Assembly: GCF_003123685.1 (NCBI RefSeq) | Contig: NZ_QCYJ01000021.1 | Span: 496,001-560,000, forward strand | Reading direction: 5' to 3' | Source: Nocardia aurea | GTDB taxonomy: Bacteria > Actinomycetota > Actinomycetes > Mycobacteriales > Mycobacteriaceae | Length of the DNA stretch: 64,000 nt | Shown here: positions 39,211 through 48,476 of the stretch, piece by piece | Layout of the letters: each line of letters starts with the position of its first letter | How positions within the stretch are numbered: position 1 is the first letter of the stretch | Program-made: the position numbers and the translations under genes | Notes under the pieces: model-generated | Told to the model about the DNA's origin: nothing | Seen by the model: only the letters and a program-made list of their open reading frames with translations | The model's database searches: none

Positions 39211-40821
39211 ATGAGTACAACCGAAACCCGACCCGGTCCCGTGGCGACGCTGCCCGCCCGGATCACCCCGGAACTGATCGCCGGGCTGACCACGCTGGTC
39301 ACCGCCACCCCGGCGGACGGCGCCGATGCCCTGCCCGCCTACGACATGATCGAGGTGTACACCGGCGCGACGGTCGGACAGTTGCCGCAGTCACGGCCCG
39401 AGGACGTACACGCCGCCTACGAGAAATCCCGTGCGGCACAGCGGGAATGGGCCTCCTGGCCGTTGAAGCGCAGGCTGGCGGTCTTCGAGCGCGCGCACGA
39501 ACTGCTGGTGCGCGAATGCGAGACCGTCGCCGATCTGATCCAGATCGGCTGCGGGAAGACCAGGCGCATGGCGGTCGAGGAATCCTGTGACGTCCCCATG
39601 GTCATCAGCCACTACCTCAAGACCGCGCGCCGCGTCCTGCGTTCCACGCGCCGCGGCGGCCCGGTGCCGCTGTTCACCACCTCCACCGAGGAACATCGCC
39701 CGAAAGGCGTCGTCGCGGTCATCGCGCCGTGGAATTTCCCGTTCGCCATCGCCCTGTCGGATTCGGTGCCCGCGCTCATCGCGGGCAACGGCGTCGTGCT
39801 CAAGCCGGACAACAAGACCGCGCTATGCGCCCTGTTCGGTGTCGAACTGCTGCGGAAGGCGGGGTTGCCGGAGGGACTGTTCCAGGTGGTCTGCGGCGAG
39901 GGGCCCGACATCGGCCCGACGCTGATCGACAACGCCGATTTCGTCATGTTCACCGGATCGACCGCCACCGGGCGCGTGGTCGGCGAGAGCGCGGGCCGCA
40001 ATCTCATCGGATGCAGCCTCGAACTCGGCGGCAAGAATCCGATGATCGTGCTCCCGGACGCGAATCTCGACGAGGTGATACCCGGCGCGGTATTCGGCGT
40101 CTTCGCGAATTCGGGCCAGGCCTGCATGCATATCGAGCGCATCTACGTACACGAGAGCATTCACGACGAATTCCTGCGCCGATTGGTCCGGGCGGCGACC
40201 GATCTGAACGCCACCATGGGCGCGGCCTACGACTACACACCCGAATTCGGATCGCTGGTCTCCCCGCACCATCTGGCTCGGGTCGCGGCCCACGTCGACG
40301 ACGCGCGGGACAAGGGCGCGACCGTACTGGTCGGCGGCCAGGCCCGTCCCGATATCGGCCCCGCCTTCTACGAGGCCACGGTGCTCACCGATGTCACCCC
40401 CGATATGGCGCACGCGACGCTGGAGACCTTCGGGCCGGTGGTGAGCGTCTACCCGTTCACCGACGAACAGGAAGCGATCCGATTGGCCAACGACACCGAA
40501 TACGGGCTGAACGCCAGTGTCTGGAGCCGCGACCTGTCGCGGGCCGGGCGCATCGCCGGGCAGTTGCAGGCGGGCAGCATCAATATCAACGACGGTTTCG
40601 TCACCAGCTACGCGTCCAAGGGCAGCCCGTCGGGCGGGGTGAAGCAATCCGGTGTCGGATCACGCCACGGGGACAGCGGGTTGCTGAAATACACCGATTC
40701 GATCAACGTCGGCGTGCAGAAACGTCAGGTACTCGCCGCGCGGTCGGGTCAGCCCTACGACCGCCAGCTCCGGATCACCCTCGCCACGCTCCGTTTCATG
40801 CGCCGCACCCGACTGCGCTGA
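39211..40821 (+). CDS. Aldehyde dehydrogenase (succinic-semialdehyde-dehydrogenase-like)
   Basis: A 536-residue NAD(P)-dependent ALDH. It has IAPWNFPF, the NAD-contact stretch FTGSTATGRVV, the catalytic Glu in LELGGKNPMIVL, and the catalytic Cys in FANSGQACMHIERIYV. The N-terminus carries about 45 extra residues. The ATG at 39211 has GGAGAGAG upstream. It lies 98 nt after the ferredoxin and has its own KstR-like box, so it can be transcribed separately. Confidence 0.92.
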   Translation: MSTTETRPGPVATLPARITPELIAGLTTLVTATPADGADALPAYDMIEVYTGATVGQLPQSRPEDVHAAYEKSRAAQREWASWPLKRRLAVFERAHELLVRECETVADLIQIGCGKTRRMAVEESCDVPMVISHYLKTARRVLRSTRRGGPVPLFTTSTEEHRPKGVVAVIAPWNFPFAIALSDSVPALIAGNGVVLKPDNKTALCALFGVELLRKAGLPEGLFQVVCGEGPDIGPTLIDNADFVMFTGSTATGRVVGESAGRNLIGCSLELGGKNPMIVLPDANLDEVIPGAVFGVFANSGQACMHIERIYVHESIHDEFLRRLVRAATDLNATMGAAYDYTPEFGSLVSPHHLARVAAHVDDARDKGATVLVGGQARPDIGPAFYEATVLTDVTPDMAHATLETFGPVVSVYPFTDEQEAIRLANDTEYGLNASVWSRDLSRAGRIAGQLQAGSININDGFVTSYASKGSPSGGVKQSGVGSRHGDSGLLKYTDSINVGVQKRQVLAARSGQPYDRQLRITLATLRFMRRTRLR

Positions 40822-40901
40822 TCCGGCTCCCCGGCGGGACTCCTCGTCGACGATCGGCCCGAGGACGCGCGGGCCGTCTCGCCGATCGCGTCGGCGGCGA
40901 A

Positions 40902-41447
40902 TCAATCGAGTTCGCGGGCCATCTCACGCAGTGTCGCGACACGGGATTCGAGATAGGCCAGTTCGGTCTCGTCGACCACGGTGCGCTGGATGCCCGCCTC
41001 GACGAGGAAGGCTCCCTGGCGGTGGTCGTCGATCACGTCGACATCGATGACGACGGCCGCGTAATCCTCGGCCCCCGGCATCGGATCGGCCACCACCCGC
41101 GCGGTACCGCGTGCGCACAGCGCCACGTCGCCACCGCCGATGATGGTCAGCGCCACCTCGGCATTGCTACGCAGCCGCAGCAGCGAACCGCGATTTCTTC
41201 GCAGGCTCAACAGGATTCGGCGATCACCCGCGCGGACCGGCCACGAGACCGGAATGGCGTGCAACGACGGCGCCGCCGTCACCAGCACCGCGATGGTGTC
41301 CAGCGGCCATTCCGGCAGTACCCTCAGTTCGGGATGCCCGACCGGTGCGGTCGGTGGATCGGCGGGGATCTGTCGATATTCCCGGGCCTCGGCCACCGCA
41401 TCCCCCGCCATCACGCGCTCGCTCCGGACTCCGATCGAATCACCCAT
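40902..41447 (-). CDS. Pyridoxamine-5'-phosphate-oxidase-like protein
   Basis: A protein of about 181 residues with the split-barrel pattern of PNPOx-like flavin/F420 proteins (HAIPVSWPVRAGDRRILLSL, then ALCARGTARVV). The start is uncertain: ATG 41447 has a weak site, and ATG 41411 has a GGAG-like site and would give 169 residues. The cofactor and substrate cannot be told. It stands alone between convergent or divergent neighbours. Confidence 0.6.
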   Translation of the reverse strand: MGDSIGVRSERVMAGDAVAEAREYRQIPADPPTAPVGHPELRVLPEWPLDTIAVLVTAAPSLHAIPVSWPVRAGDRRILLSLRRNRGSLLRLRSNAEVALTIIGGGDVALCARGTARVVADPMPGAEDYAAVVIDVDVIDDHRQGAFLVEAGIQRTVVDETELAYLESRVATLREMARELD

Positions 41448-41764
41448 CGCACCAGTGTATGCCGCCGTACCGACAGTCGCCCGGCGTGCGAGCCGGGTGC
41501 GGTGCGGGCCTGCTCGCGTGCGCGACGAGCGCGCGAGATCCGCGGCACCGGGGTTCGGCCGTCCACTGTGAGACGACATGGAAAACGGGCCTCGCCGATT
41601 GGGATTCGTACGGCGTGTCCTGGCGCGTCGAAACTTACTTCGACCTGCGGTATGTCGATCCGGCCGATGTGCTGTAACTTACTGCCCGGGAAGAGGGTTG
41701 ACCGTGTGCAGCGGTCGACATGCTGAACCGCAGTGTGGTTCATGACGCAGTGGGAGTGTTTGTC
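41448..41764. other. Intergenic region upstream of the secreted protein
   Basis: About 317 nt with no credible gene. It holds an imperfect 7-bp inverted repeat, GTTGACC-9-GGTCGAC (41697-41719), and two AACTTACT words (about 41634 and 41686). Both are possible regulatory sites for the gene at 41765. No clear promoter could be placed. Confidence 0.3.
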
Positions 41765-42715
41765 TTGGCAGGTCGGCATCGACGGGTACAGAACTCCGCG
41801 GCACGCAATGCCGTGAAGCCCATGGTGAGCGCGGTGCCGATCGTGCTAGCGGTGGTATGCGCGGGCACCGCGAACGCCGATCCGGTACCGACACCGCCCG
41901 GCGTCAGCCAGCCCGAACAGCCGATTCAGCCGAGGGCGATCCCCGCGTCGCCGTCGCAGCCCGGCGTCACCATCACCCCTTCGGTCACCCCGCGGCCCGC
42001 GGGCCCCGAGGCGGGCCCGGCCATCGTCGAGCAGGATGCCCCCGCAGATCCGGACGCTCCGGTCGACGCGGTCGATCCGGAGGCCGACGCCGGGATTCAG
42101 CACGCCGAACCCGCCCCCGCGCGGTCCGCCCCCGCGCCGCAGAACACCCCGTCGTCTCCGCAGGCCCTCCAGGAAGCGCCGGAACCGCCCGACACCATGA
42201 CCATCTCGCCCGAGCCCGCCCACACGTTGCGTGTCGGCGCGTTCAGCGCACCGGTTCCGCGTGAGGTTCCCGCCGACATGCTGGCCGGGCTGAACAGCGG
42301 CATCGCCGGTATCGAAGCCCAGTGGTCGGCGGCGTCGCAGTCGGTGGGTATCGACGCGAACCGCGCGGGCACCATCGCCGGGGGCGCGCTGCTCGGCGCC
42401 GCTGTCGCCGGCGTGCCCGCCGCGGTCGTCGGCGGAGTCGGCGGCGGCCTGATCGGCGCCGGTGTCGGCTTCGGGGTGGGCGTGGCCGGGACCGCCGCGG
42501 GCGGTGCCATCGCCACCGCTGCCTCGGCGGTGCCGTCCGGCGGTGTGGCCGCACTCCCCGTACTCGGCGCGACGGCGATCGCCGCGGTCCCGATCGCCGC
42601 GGGCGCGATGGCGGTCGGCGCGGGTGTCGGCGCCGTCGTCGGCGCGGCCGCGGTCGGCATTCCGGCCGCAGTGGTCGGCGGCCTCATCGGCGGCGCGGTG
42701 GCGTCCCAGATCTGA
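41765..42715 (+). CDS. Secreted Pro/Ala-rich protein with Gly/Ala-rich C-terminus
   Basis: A protein of about 316 residues from a TTG with GGAG 8 nt upstream; the frame is open from an ATG at 41720. The N-terminus has basic residues, a hydrophobic core (VPIVLAVVCAG) and a TANA-DP cleavage site, that is, a Sec signal peptide. The next 140 residues are Pro/Ala-rich and disordered. The last 120 or so are Gly/Ala/Val-rich with glycine-zipper-like repeats (for example VVGGVGGGLIGAGVGFGVGV), which could insert in or cross the outer mycomembrane. I recognise no characterised family. Confidence 0.7.
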   Translation: MAGRHRRVQNSAARNAVKPMVSAVPIVLAVVCAGTANADPVPTPPGVSQPEQPIQPRAIPASPSQPGVTITPSVTPRPAGPEAGPAIVEQDAPADPDAPVDAVDPEADAGIQHAEPAPARSAPAPQNTPSSPQALQEAPEPPDTMTISPEPAHTLRVGAFSAPVPREVPADMLAGLNSGIAGIEAQWSAASQSVGIDANRAGTIAGGALLGAAVAGVPAAVVGGVGGGLIGAGVGFGVGVAGTAAGGAIATAASAVPSGGVAALPVLGATAIAAVPIAAGAMAVGAGVGAVVGAAAVGIPAAVVGGLIGGAVASQI

Positions 42716-42736
42716 TTCGGGATCACCGCACCCGTC

Positions 42737-43981
42737 TCAGTCGAATGGTGCCTGCGTGTGCATGACCCAGCGCCCTTTGCTGTTTCGCTTGGCGTTGCGC
42801 AGTCCGGTATCGGCGGCGTCGAGCAGCGATTCCGCGTCGGCGTGGGCCAGTGAGGTGACCACGGCCCCGATACTGGCCGAGATCTCGATCTCGAGCCCGT
42901 CGACGATGACGGGCTCGTCGAAGGCGGCGAGCATGCGGTCGGCGAACAGGGAGACCGTGTCGCCGTCGGTCGGCGGCTCGATGAGGGCCACGAATTCGTC
43001 GCCGCCGAGGCGGCACACGAAACAGCCGCTCTCGTGGACGGCGCGGTAGAGGCGGTCCGCCGCTTCCGACAGCACCCGGTCGCCCACGCGGTGGCCGTAG
43101 TGGTCGTTGACGTGTTTGAAATGGTCGAGATCGGCGAAGCACAAACCGGTTCGAGTGTCCGTGTCCGCGTCGGCGATCAGCTCCTCGATCCGTTCGAGCA
43201 GGAAGCGCCGGTTCGGCAGTCCGGTCAGCGGATCGTGCCTGGCCTGTCTGTGCAATTCCTCCTGGAGCAGATGCCGTTCGGTGACGTCCGCGCCGATGGC
43301 GAGCAGGCAATCGGACCTGCCGTGCGAACCCCTGACGTAGGTGATGGCGAAGGTCATCCATCCGATGCTGCCGTCGGCGCGGACCAGCCGTTGGTCGAGT
43401 GTGACGGTGCCTTCCCCCGCGGGGACGAGTTTCTCGTACAGCAGGGTGCGAATGGTGTCGCGGTCGTCGGGGTGGGCGAAATCGTAGACCGAGATGCCAC
43501 GCAGATTCTCGACGGGAATGCCGATCATATCGGCGAGGGCGGGGTTCGCGTCGACCAGTGTGCCGTCGGTGTCACCGATGGCTATCGCCACGCCGGTGCT
43601 GTCGAACAGGACGCGGAACCTCGCATCCTGTTCGCTCACCTCGTCGACCTTGCGCTGGTGGCCCTGGCCGAGCCCGGCCAGCAGGCCGCTGAGCCGGATA
43701 CCGGCGTCGGGGTGCGCGCTCGCCTCGGCGAGTGCGTGCAGGACCGGCGCGGACAGGATCGGGACCATGGGGTCGGTGAAGTTCGCCGCCCAGAGCGCCG
43801 CGCCCACCCCGACGCCGACGGTCGCGTCGAACGGTTCGGCGTCCAACGCCGCGGCCAGCCGATCCACGAGGCCGGATAGTCGAAGACCATCGGTGCCCGC
43901 CTCGATGGGCTCGATGCCACCGGTGGCAAGGGCCTGTCGCCAAGTCCGCGCCAGCGCGGCACGGTCGATGTCGTCCACCAC
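42737..43981 (-). CDS. PAS-GGDEF diguanylate cyclase
   Basis: A 414-residue protein: an N-terminal helical region of about 120 residues, a PAS domain (about 125-245), and a GGDEF domain with the intact CRLGGDEFVAL active loop. No RxxD inhibitory site is seen at the usual place five residues before GGDEF. No EAL domain and no membrane segment are present. It should make cyclic-di-GMP in response to a signal read by the PAS domain. It converges on the secreted-protein gene. Confidence 0.9.
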   Translation of the reverse strand: MVDDIDRAALARTWRQALATGGIEPIEAGTDGLRLSGLVDRLAAALDAEPFDATVGVGVGAALWAANFTDPMVPILSAPVLHALAEASAHPDAGIRLSGLLAGLGQGHQRKVDEVSEQDARFRVLFDSTGVAIAIGDTDGTLVDANPALADMIGIPVENLRGISVYDFAHPDDRDTIRTLLYEKLVPAGEGTVTLDQRLVRADGSIGWMTFAITYVRGSHGRSDCLLAIGADVTERHLLQEELHRQARHDPLTGLPNRRFLLERIEELIADADTDTRTGLCFADLDHFKHVNDHYGHRVGDRVLSEAADRLYRAVHESGCFVCRLGGDEFVALIEPPTDGDTVSLFADRMLAAFDEPVIVDGLEIEISASIGAVVTSLAHADAESLLDAADTGLRNAKRNSKGRWVMHTQAPFD

Positions 43982-44100
43982 ATCCCCTCGGAGCTTCGCT
44001 TACCCGCGGCTTCCGGTCGCCGAGGGCGGTGTGCTGCGTCTTTCGACCATAGTCGGTCGCCGGAACCGCCGTACGGAAGTCCCGGTCAGGGCAACGACGA

Positions 44101-45216
44101 TCAGGTCATCCGGTTCTCGACGAAGATCGACGCGCCCTTGTATCTGAGGGTCGTGAGCTGCCAGACCCACGTGGCTCGCACGCACCCCGACATATCCTCG
44201 ACCTGGGTGCCGACCATAACAGCGACGTCGCGTTCCGGCAGCGCGTCGCACAGGGCCCCGATCCGGTCGCGCAGCATGACGAACTCGAGCAACCGTTCGC
44301 GCACGATGCCCGCGGCCGCCTCGACGGCGTCGGCGAGGCGGGCACCCGGCGTGTTCAGCAGCCACACCGAGACGAGATTGAAATCCGACCCGTCGCGGAT
44401 GCATTCCTTCTCGAAGGAGAACAGATCGTTCATCAACGCGCCGATATCGGCGGTCAGCCGCCGGAGCCGGGCCAGGGGTTCGCCGAGCCCGGCGGCTCGG
44501 ATCCGATCCCATCGCAGGTACTCGTCGCGGCCGAATTCGCACAGCGCGATCGCGGGATACATCCCGGAGACATCGCCTCTGAGGTCGATGTACTCCGTCA
44601 CGCCGAGTACTCCGCCGCGGGCGCGCGCGTTCTGGTCCCTGATGGCCGTATTCAGATGGGCGCGCGTGGACTCCAGGAATTCGTCGAGCCACGCCGCGTC
44701 GGCGGAATCGGCCAGCAGCGTGAGGAATTCGGCAGATGCCATCTCCACCGGATCGGGATCGGCCGCGGCGGAGCGTGTCTCGAGCAGAGCGGACAGACGT
44801 CGAAGGGTTCGGGTCGCGCGTTGCTGGTCGACGGCGGTCAGGTTCGCGAATTTCTCGCGACCCACGGTGTCGTTGAGCCAGAACAGGATCGCGTTGTAGA
44901 TCCCGATGGTCGTCATGCGCTCCGGGGAGATCGTGTTCGGATGCAGGTAGGGGGTCATGCTGTTGTAGTGCGTGCCCGTGGACTCGAGCCAGATGCCGTA
45001 TCGGCGGCAGAAGCTCTCGGTCTCGGCGAGCGCGACGGCTGCGAACCGGTTCGGTCGGAAATCCGCGCAGAACGCGGCGATATCGAAATCGGCCGTACTG
45101 AACAACCGCTGTAACGACCATCCGTCGCCGTGCAGTAACTCCTCGTACTCTGCCCGCATCGCCTCGAGCTTCGCCTCGACCTCGGGTAGGCACTCGACCA
45201 CCACGAACCCCCTCAT
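44101..45216 (-). CDS. Class I terpene synthase (family 2)
   Basis: A protein of about 371 residues. The second metal site is intact (NDLFSFEKE, the NDxxSxxKE type) and is followed by the C-terminal RY pair (LRYKGAS). The first Asp-rich motif is atypical: FWLNDTVGRE, with N-D where D-D is usual. The start is either ATG 45216 (GGAAG 9 nt upstream) or ATG 45243. There is no long disordered N-terminus of the kind that targets terpene cyclases to family 2B encapsulins. No prenyl transferase or methyltransferase gene is adjacent. The product is unknown. Confidence 0.8.
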   Translation of the reverse strand: MRGFVVVECLPEVEAKLEAMRAEYEELLHGDGWSLQRLFSTADFDIAAFCADFRPNRFAAVALAETESFCRRYGIWLESTGTHYNSMTPYLHPNTISPERMTTIGIYNAILFWLNDTVGREKFANLTAVDQQRATRTLRRLSALLETRSAAADPDPVEMASAEFLTLLADSADAAWLDEFLESTRAHLNTAIRDQNARARGGVLGVTEYIDLRGDVSGMYPAIALCEFGRDEYLRWDRIRAAGLGEPLARLRRLTADIGALMNDLFSFEKECIRDGSDFNLVSVWLLNTPGARLADAVEAAAGIVRERLLEFVMLRDRIGALCDALPERDVAVMVGTQVEDMSGCVRATWVWQLTTLRYKGASIFVENRMT

Positions 45217-45280
45217 CACATCCGCTTCCACAAAGGTAGCCATGAAACAGACTGGACGCACGTTCAAAGGGGGTGTCGGG

Positions 45281-46597
45281 TCAGCGGGTCGGTGCGGACG
45301 CCACCGGGTCGGGAAGCCCGAAGCGGGCGCGGACGGTGGATTCCGGGTAATCGGTGGTCACCGCGCCCTCGGCCCGCAACAGCGGAACGACCTGTTCGAC
45401 GAAGGTGCGCAGGTCGTGGGGGAGGGTCGGCGGCTGGATCGTGAAACCGTCGACCACGTCGTCGCGCCACCAGTCCAGGATCTGTTCGGCCACCTCGGCG
45501 GGGGTGCCGAGCACGAGCCGATGGCCGCCGTCGACGCGACGTGCGAGTTGACGCAACGTCGACGGTTCGGCGGACACGAGATCGTGCAGCGAACGGGTGA
45601 AACCGACGGGGCCCTGCTGGTTCTCCTCGGAGTGGAACAACTCCGGTACGACGATGCCGTCCGGATCGAACGGCAGACCGTGCCGGTCGGCGAAGGAGCG
45701 CACCAGCGAGAGCTCGTCGGCGTGACCGTTGAGGCGCTCGTGGCGACGCAGTGCCTCGTCGGTGCTGTCCGCGACGATCGGGACGAGACCGGGCAGCACG
45801 CGCACCGTCTCCGGATCGCGATCGTGCGCCGCGGCCCGCTCTCGCAGCTGCGCCCCGAACTCGCGTGCGGCATGCTTGCCGAGCAGTGCGGCGTACACCA
45901 GGTCGGCGTGACGGCCCGCGAGATCTATCCCCGCGTCGGACGCCCCGGCCTGGGCGATGAGCGGATGCCCCTGCGGCCCGAGCGGCACATTGAGCGGGCC
46001 GCGGATATCGAAGAATTCGCCGTGGTGGTCGATCGGGCGCGCCGACTCGCCGGACCACAGCGGGTCGCCGAGTGCCGCCGGGGTGTCGACGGCATCGTGG
46101 TCCCAGCTGCGCCACAGCTGCTTGACCACCGAGACGAACTCCTCGGCACGGCGATACCGCTCCGCGCGACCCGGCAGCGGAGCCGATCCGAAATTGGCGG
46201 CGATATCCGGATTGAAGCTGGACACCACATTCCAGATCACCCGGCCGCCGGAGATGTGATCCATACTCGACAGCCGCCGCGCCAGGTTGTACGGCGAGTT
46301 GTAGGAGCTCGACGCCGTCACCACGAACCCGATATCGGGTACCCGGGCGGCGAGCGCGGTGAACAGCACGATCGGGTCGAGCGAGTGCAGCGGCCTGCTG
46401 GTGTCGGCGCGCTGCAACGCGGGATGGTCGGAGAGGAACACGGCGTCGAAGCCGCCCTCGCGCGCCAGCCGGGCCACCTCGACGTAATGGTCGAAGGAGA
46501 GGAACCGGTCCCACGCCGCGTCCGGGGCCAGCCACGAATTGCCGTGGTAGCCGGTGCTGTTCACACCGACATTGAGGAACAGTCTGCGAGAGGGCAT
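45281..46597 (-). CDS. LLM-class FMN-dependent monooxygenase (NtaA/SnaA/DszA type)
   Basis: A 438-residue luciferase-like monooxygenase of the two-component group, with FDAVFLSDHPAL, the SSYNSPYNLARRL stretch, RVIWNVVSSFNPDIAANFG and RAERYRRAEEFV. ATG 46597 has a GGAG site. FMNH2 must come from a separate reductase that is not in the window. Family members cleave C-S or C-N bonds (dibenzothiophene sulfone, nitrilotriacetate, sulfonates). It is last in an operon behind two ABC genes, and a TauD-type dioxygenase diverges from that operon. Sulfur scavenging is likely. Confidence 0.88.
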   Translation of the reverse strand: MPSRRLFLNVGVNSTGYHGNSWLAPDAAWDRFLSFDHYVEVARLAREGGFDAVFLSDHPALQRADTSRPLHSLDPIVLFTALAARVPDIGFVVTASSSYNSPYNLARRLSSMDHISGGRVIWNVVSSFNPDIAANFGSAPLPGRAERYRRAEEFVSVVKQLWRSWDHDAVDTPAALGDPLWSGESARPIDHHGEFFDIRGPLNVPLGPQGHPLIAQAGASDAGIDLAGRHADLVYAALLGKHAAREFGAQLRERAAAHDRDPETVRVLPGLVPIVADSTDEALRRHERLNGHADELSLVRSFADRHGLPFDPDGIVVPELFHSEENQQGPVGFTRSLHDLVSAEPSTLRQLARRVDGGHRLVLGTPAEVAEQILDWWRDDVVDGFTIQPPTLPHDLRTFVEQVVPLLRAEGAVTTDYPESTVRARFGLPDPVASAPTR

Positions 46598-46634
46598 GTC
46601 GATTCTCCGTTCGGACAGGGATGGGTGGGCGCGG

Positions 46635-48476
46635 TCAGCCGCCGACGTCGCTCGGCACACGCTGGTGCACTGCGACCGAATCCCGCGCCCAGACCGCGTG
46701 CAGGCGCGCGTAGCGACCGTCGCGCGCGAGCAGTTCGGCGTGCGTGCCCTGTTCGACCACGGTCCCGTCGTGGAACAGCAGCACACGATCGGCGGTTTCG
46801 GCGGTGTGCATCCGGTGCGCGATGGTCACCGTGGTCCGGCCGTGGGTCAGCCTGGCCAGCGCGTGCTGCACCCGTACGTCGGTACCCGCGTCCACCCCGC
46901 TGGTCGCTTCGTCCAGAACCAGCAGATCCGGGTTGACCATGGCGGTCCTGGCCAGCGCGACGAGTTGGCGTTCACCCGCCGAGAGCGCTTCGCCGCGTTG
47001 ACCGACGCGGGTGTCGAGCCCCTGGGGCAGTCCGCGAATCCAGCCGGTGAGGCCGAGTCGCGCCAGCACCGCGAGCACGTCGGCCCGCGAGGCTCCCGCA
47101 CGTCCGAGGGCGATGTTCTCCTCGACGGTGCGATCGAACAGGAAGGCTTCCTGCGGGACGATGGCGACGCGTCGCGTGAGCGCGTCGTCGGAGATCTCCG
47201 CGATATCGACATCCCACAGCGTCGCCGTGCCCGACCCCGGCAGCAGCTGCCTGGTCACCAGTTTCGCGAAAGTGCTCTTACCCGAACCGGTCTCGCCGAC
47301 CAAGGCGACGTGCTCGCCCGCGGAGATGCGCAGGTCGACATCGTGCAGCGCGGGTCTGCCGGTGACGTAGGCGAATCCGACCTCGCGGAATTCGACGGTG
47401 GCGGGTCCTTCCGGCAGGGTGGTGCGGCTGCCCGTCCCCGACACCTGCTCCAGATCGAGTATCTCGACCACGCGGCGCAGGCCCGCTTCGGCATTGCGCG
47501 CGTCGGCGAGACTGCTGACCGCGAACTGCATCGGCCGGACGAAGAACGTGACCAGGAACAGGAAGGCCACGACATCGCCCGCGCTCAGCCCGAACCCGAC
47601 CCCGAACACCCCGACCCCGGCGGCGGTGCCCGCGACGAGTACCGCGGTGGTGATCAGTCCGCTGGCGACCTCGCCGATGGAGATGTTGAAACCCATCGGC
47701 CACAGCGTGCGGCACTGTGCGTCGCGCACCCCGTCGATCTGCGCGGCGGCGCGTTCGCCCATGCGCTCCTCGATGCCGTATCCGCGGATGGTGTCGATGC
47801 CGACGAGTACCTCGAGCAGCCCCGCGTAGAGTTCGCCGATGCGTCGACGCACGGTGTCGAACCGTCGGCCCACCCACCGCTGCAAACTGTGTCCGGCCAG
47901 CGGGACACCGAGACCGATCAGTAGGACGAGTACGGCGGGCGGCCAGGAGTAGACCAGCATCACCGCCAGCGCCAGCAGCATCTGGGCGATGTTCTGCACC
48001 AACGTGATTCCGCCGGACTGCGCGTACAGGGTGACGACGTCGACATCGTTGGTGACGCGCGCGACCAGCGCGCCGCCGGACTCGGCCCTCGGGTCGGCGG
48101 GCGAGAGCCGCAGGATGCGCGCGAACGCCGCGACCCGCAGTTCGTACAGCGCCTGTTCGACGGCGCGGATCAGCCGGTGGTTCATCAGCGCGGAGGCGAG
48201 CATCGCCAGCAGGACCGCCGTGACCCCGACGGCCACCGCGCCGGTCACCACACGCGACCGGGTCGCGGCGTCGGCGTCGGAGAGCAGGGCGTGGTCGAGC
48301 GCGTACTGGATGGTGACGGGAATGACGATGCGGCCCGACGCCGCGACCGTCGCGAGCAGCAGGATCAGAACCAGGGAACGGCCGGAGAACGTCGTGTCGC
48401 GACGCACCCGCCGCAGCAGAGCGGCGGTGCCGTAGGTGCGTTCGGGGGTGGCCCGCTCGTACTCGGAGGTGCTCAC
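46635..48476 (-). CDS. ABC half-transporter (exporter type), canonical catalytic site
   Basis: A 613-residue TMD-NBD protein. Hydrophobic segments fill residues 30-320. The NBD has Walker A GETGSGKST, signature LSAGE (variant) and Walker B LLVLDEATSG with the catalytic Glu. The ATG overlaps the stop of the next ABC gene (ATGA). The pair looks like a heterodimer in which this subunit supplies the active Walker site. Confidence 0.92.
   Translation of the reverse strand: MSTSEYERATPERTYGTAALLRRVRRDTTFSGRSLVLILLLATVAASGRIVIPVTIQYALDHALLSDADAATRSRVVTGAVAVGVTAVLLAMLASALMNHRLIRAVEQALYELRVAAFARILRLSPADPRAESGGALVARVTNDVDVVTLYAQSGGITLVQNIAQMLLALAVMLVYSWPPAVLVLLIGLGVPLAGHSLQRWVGRRFDTVRRRIGELYAGLLEVLVGIDTIRGYGIEERMGERAAAQIDGVRDAQCRTLWPMGFNISIGEVASGLITTAVLVAGTAAGVGVFGVGFGLSAGDVVAFLFLVTFFVRPMQFAVSSLADARNAEAGLRRVVEILDLEQVSGTGSRTTLPEGPATVEFREVGFAYVTGRPALHDVDLRISAGEHVALVGETGSGKSTFAKLVTRQLLPGSGTATLWDVDIAEISDDALTRRVAIVPQEAFLFDRTVEENIALGRAGASRADVLAVLARLGLTGWIRGLPQGLDTRVGQRGEALSAGERQLVALARTAMVNPDLLVLDEATSGVDAGTDVRVQHALARLTHGRTTVTIAHRMHTAETADRVLLFHDGTVVEQGTHAELLARDGRYARLHAVWARDSVAVHQRVPSDVGG

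Noticed and set aside
44101-45216. Terpene synthase as a second encapsulin cargo
   Set aside because: It has no long disordered N-terminus with docking islands, the shell is of the 2A type (desulfurase cargo), and the gene is 7 kb away on the other strand.
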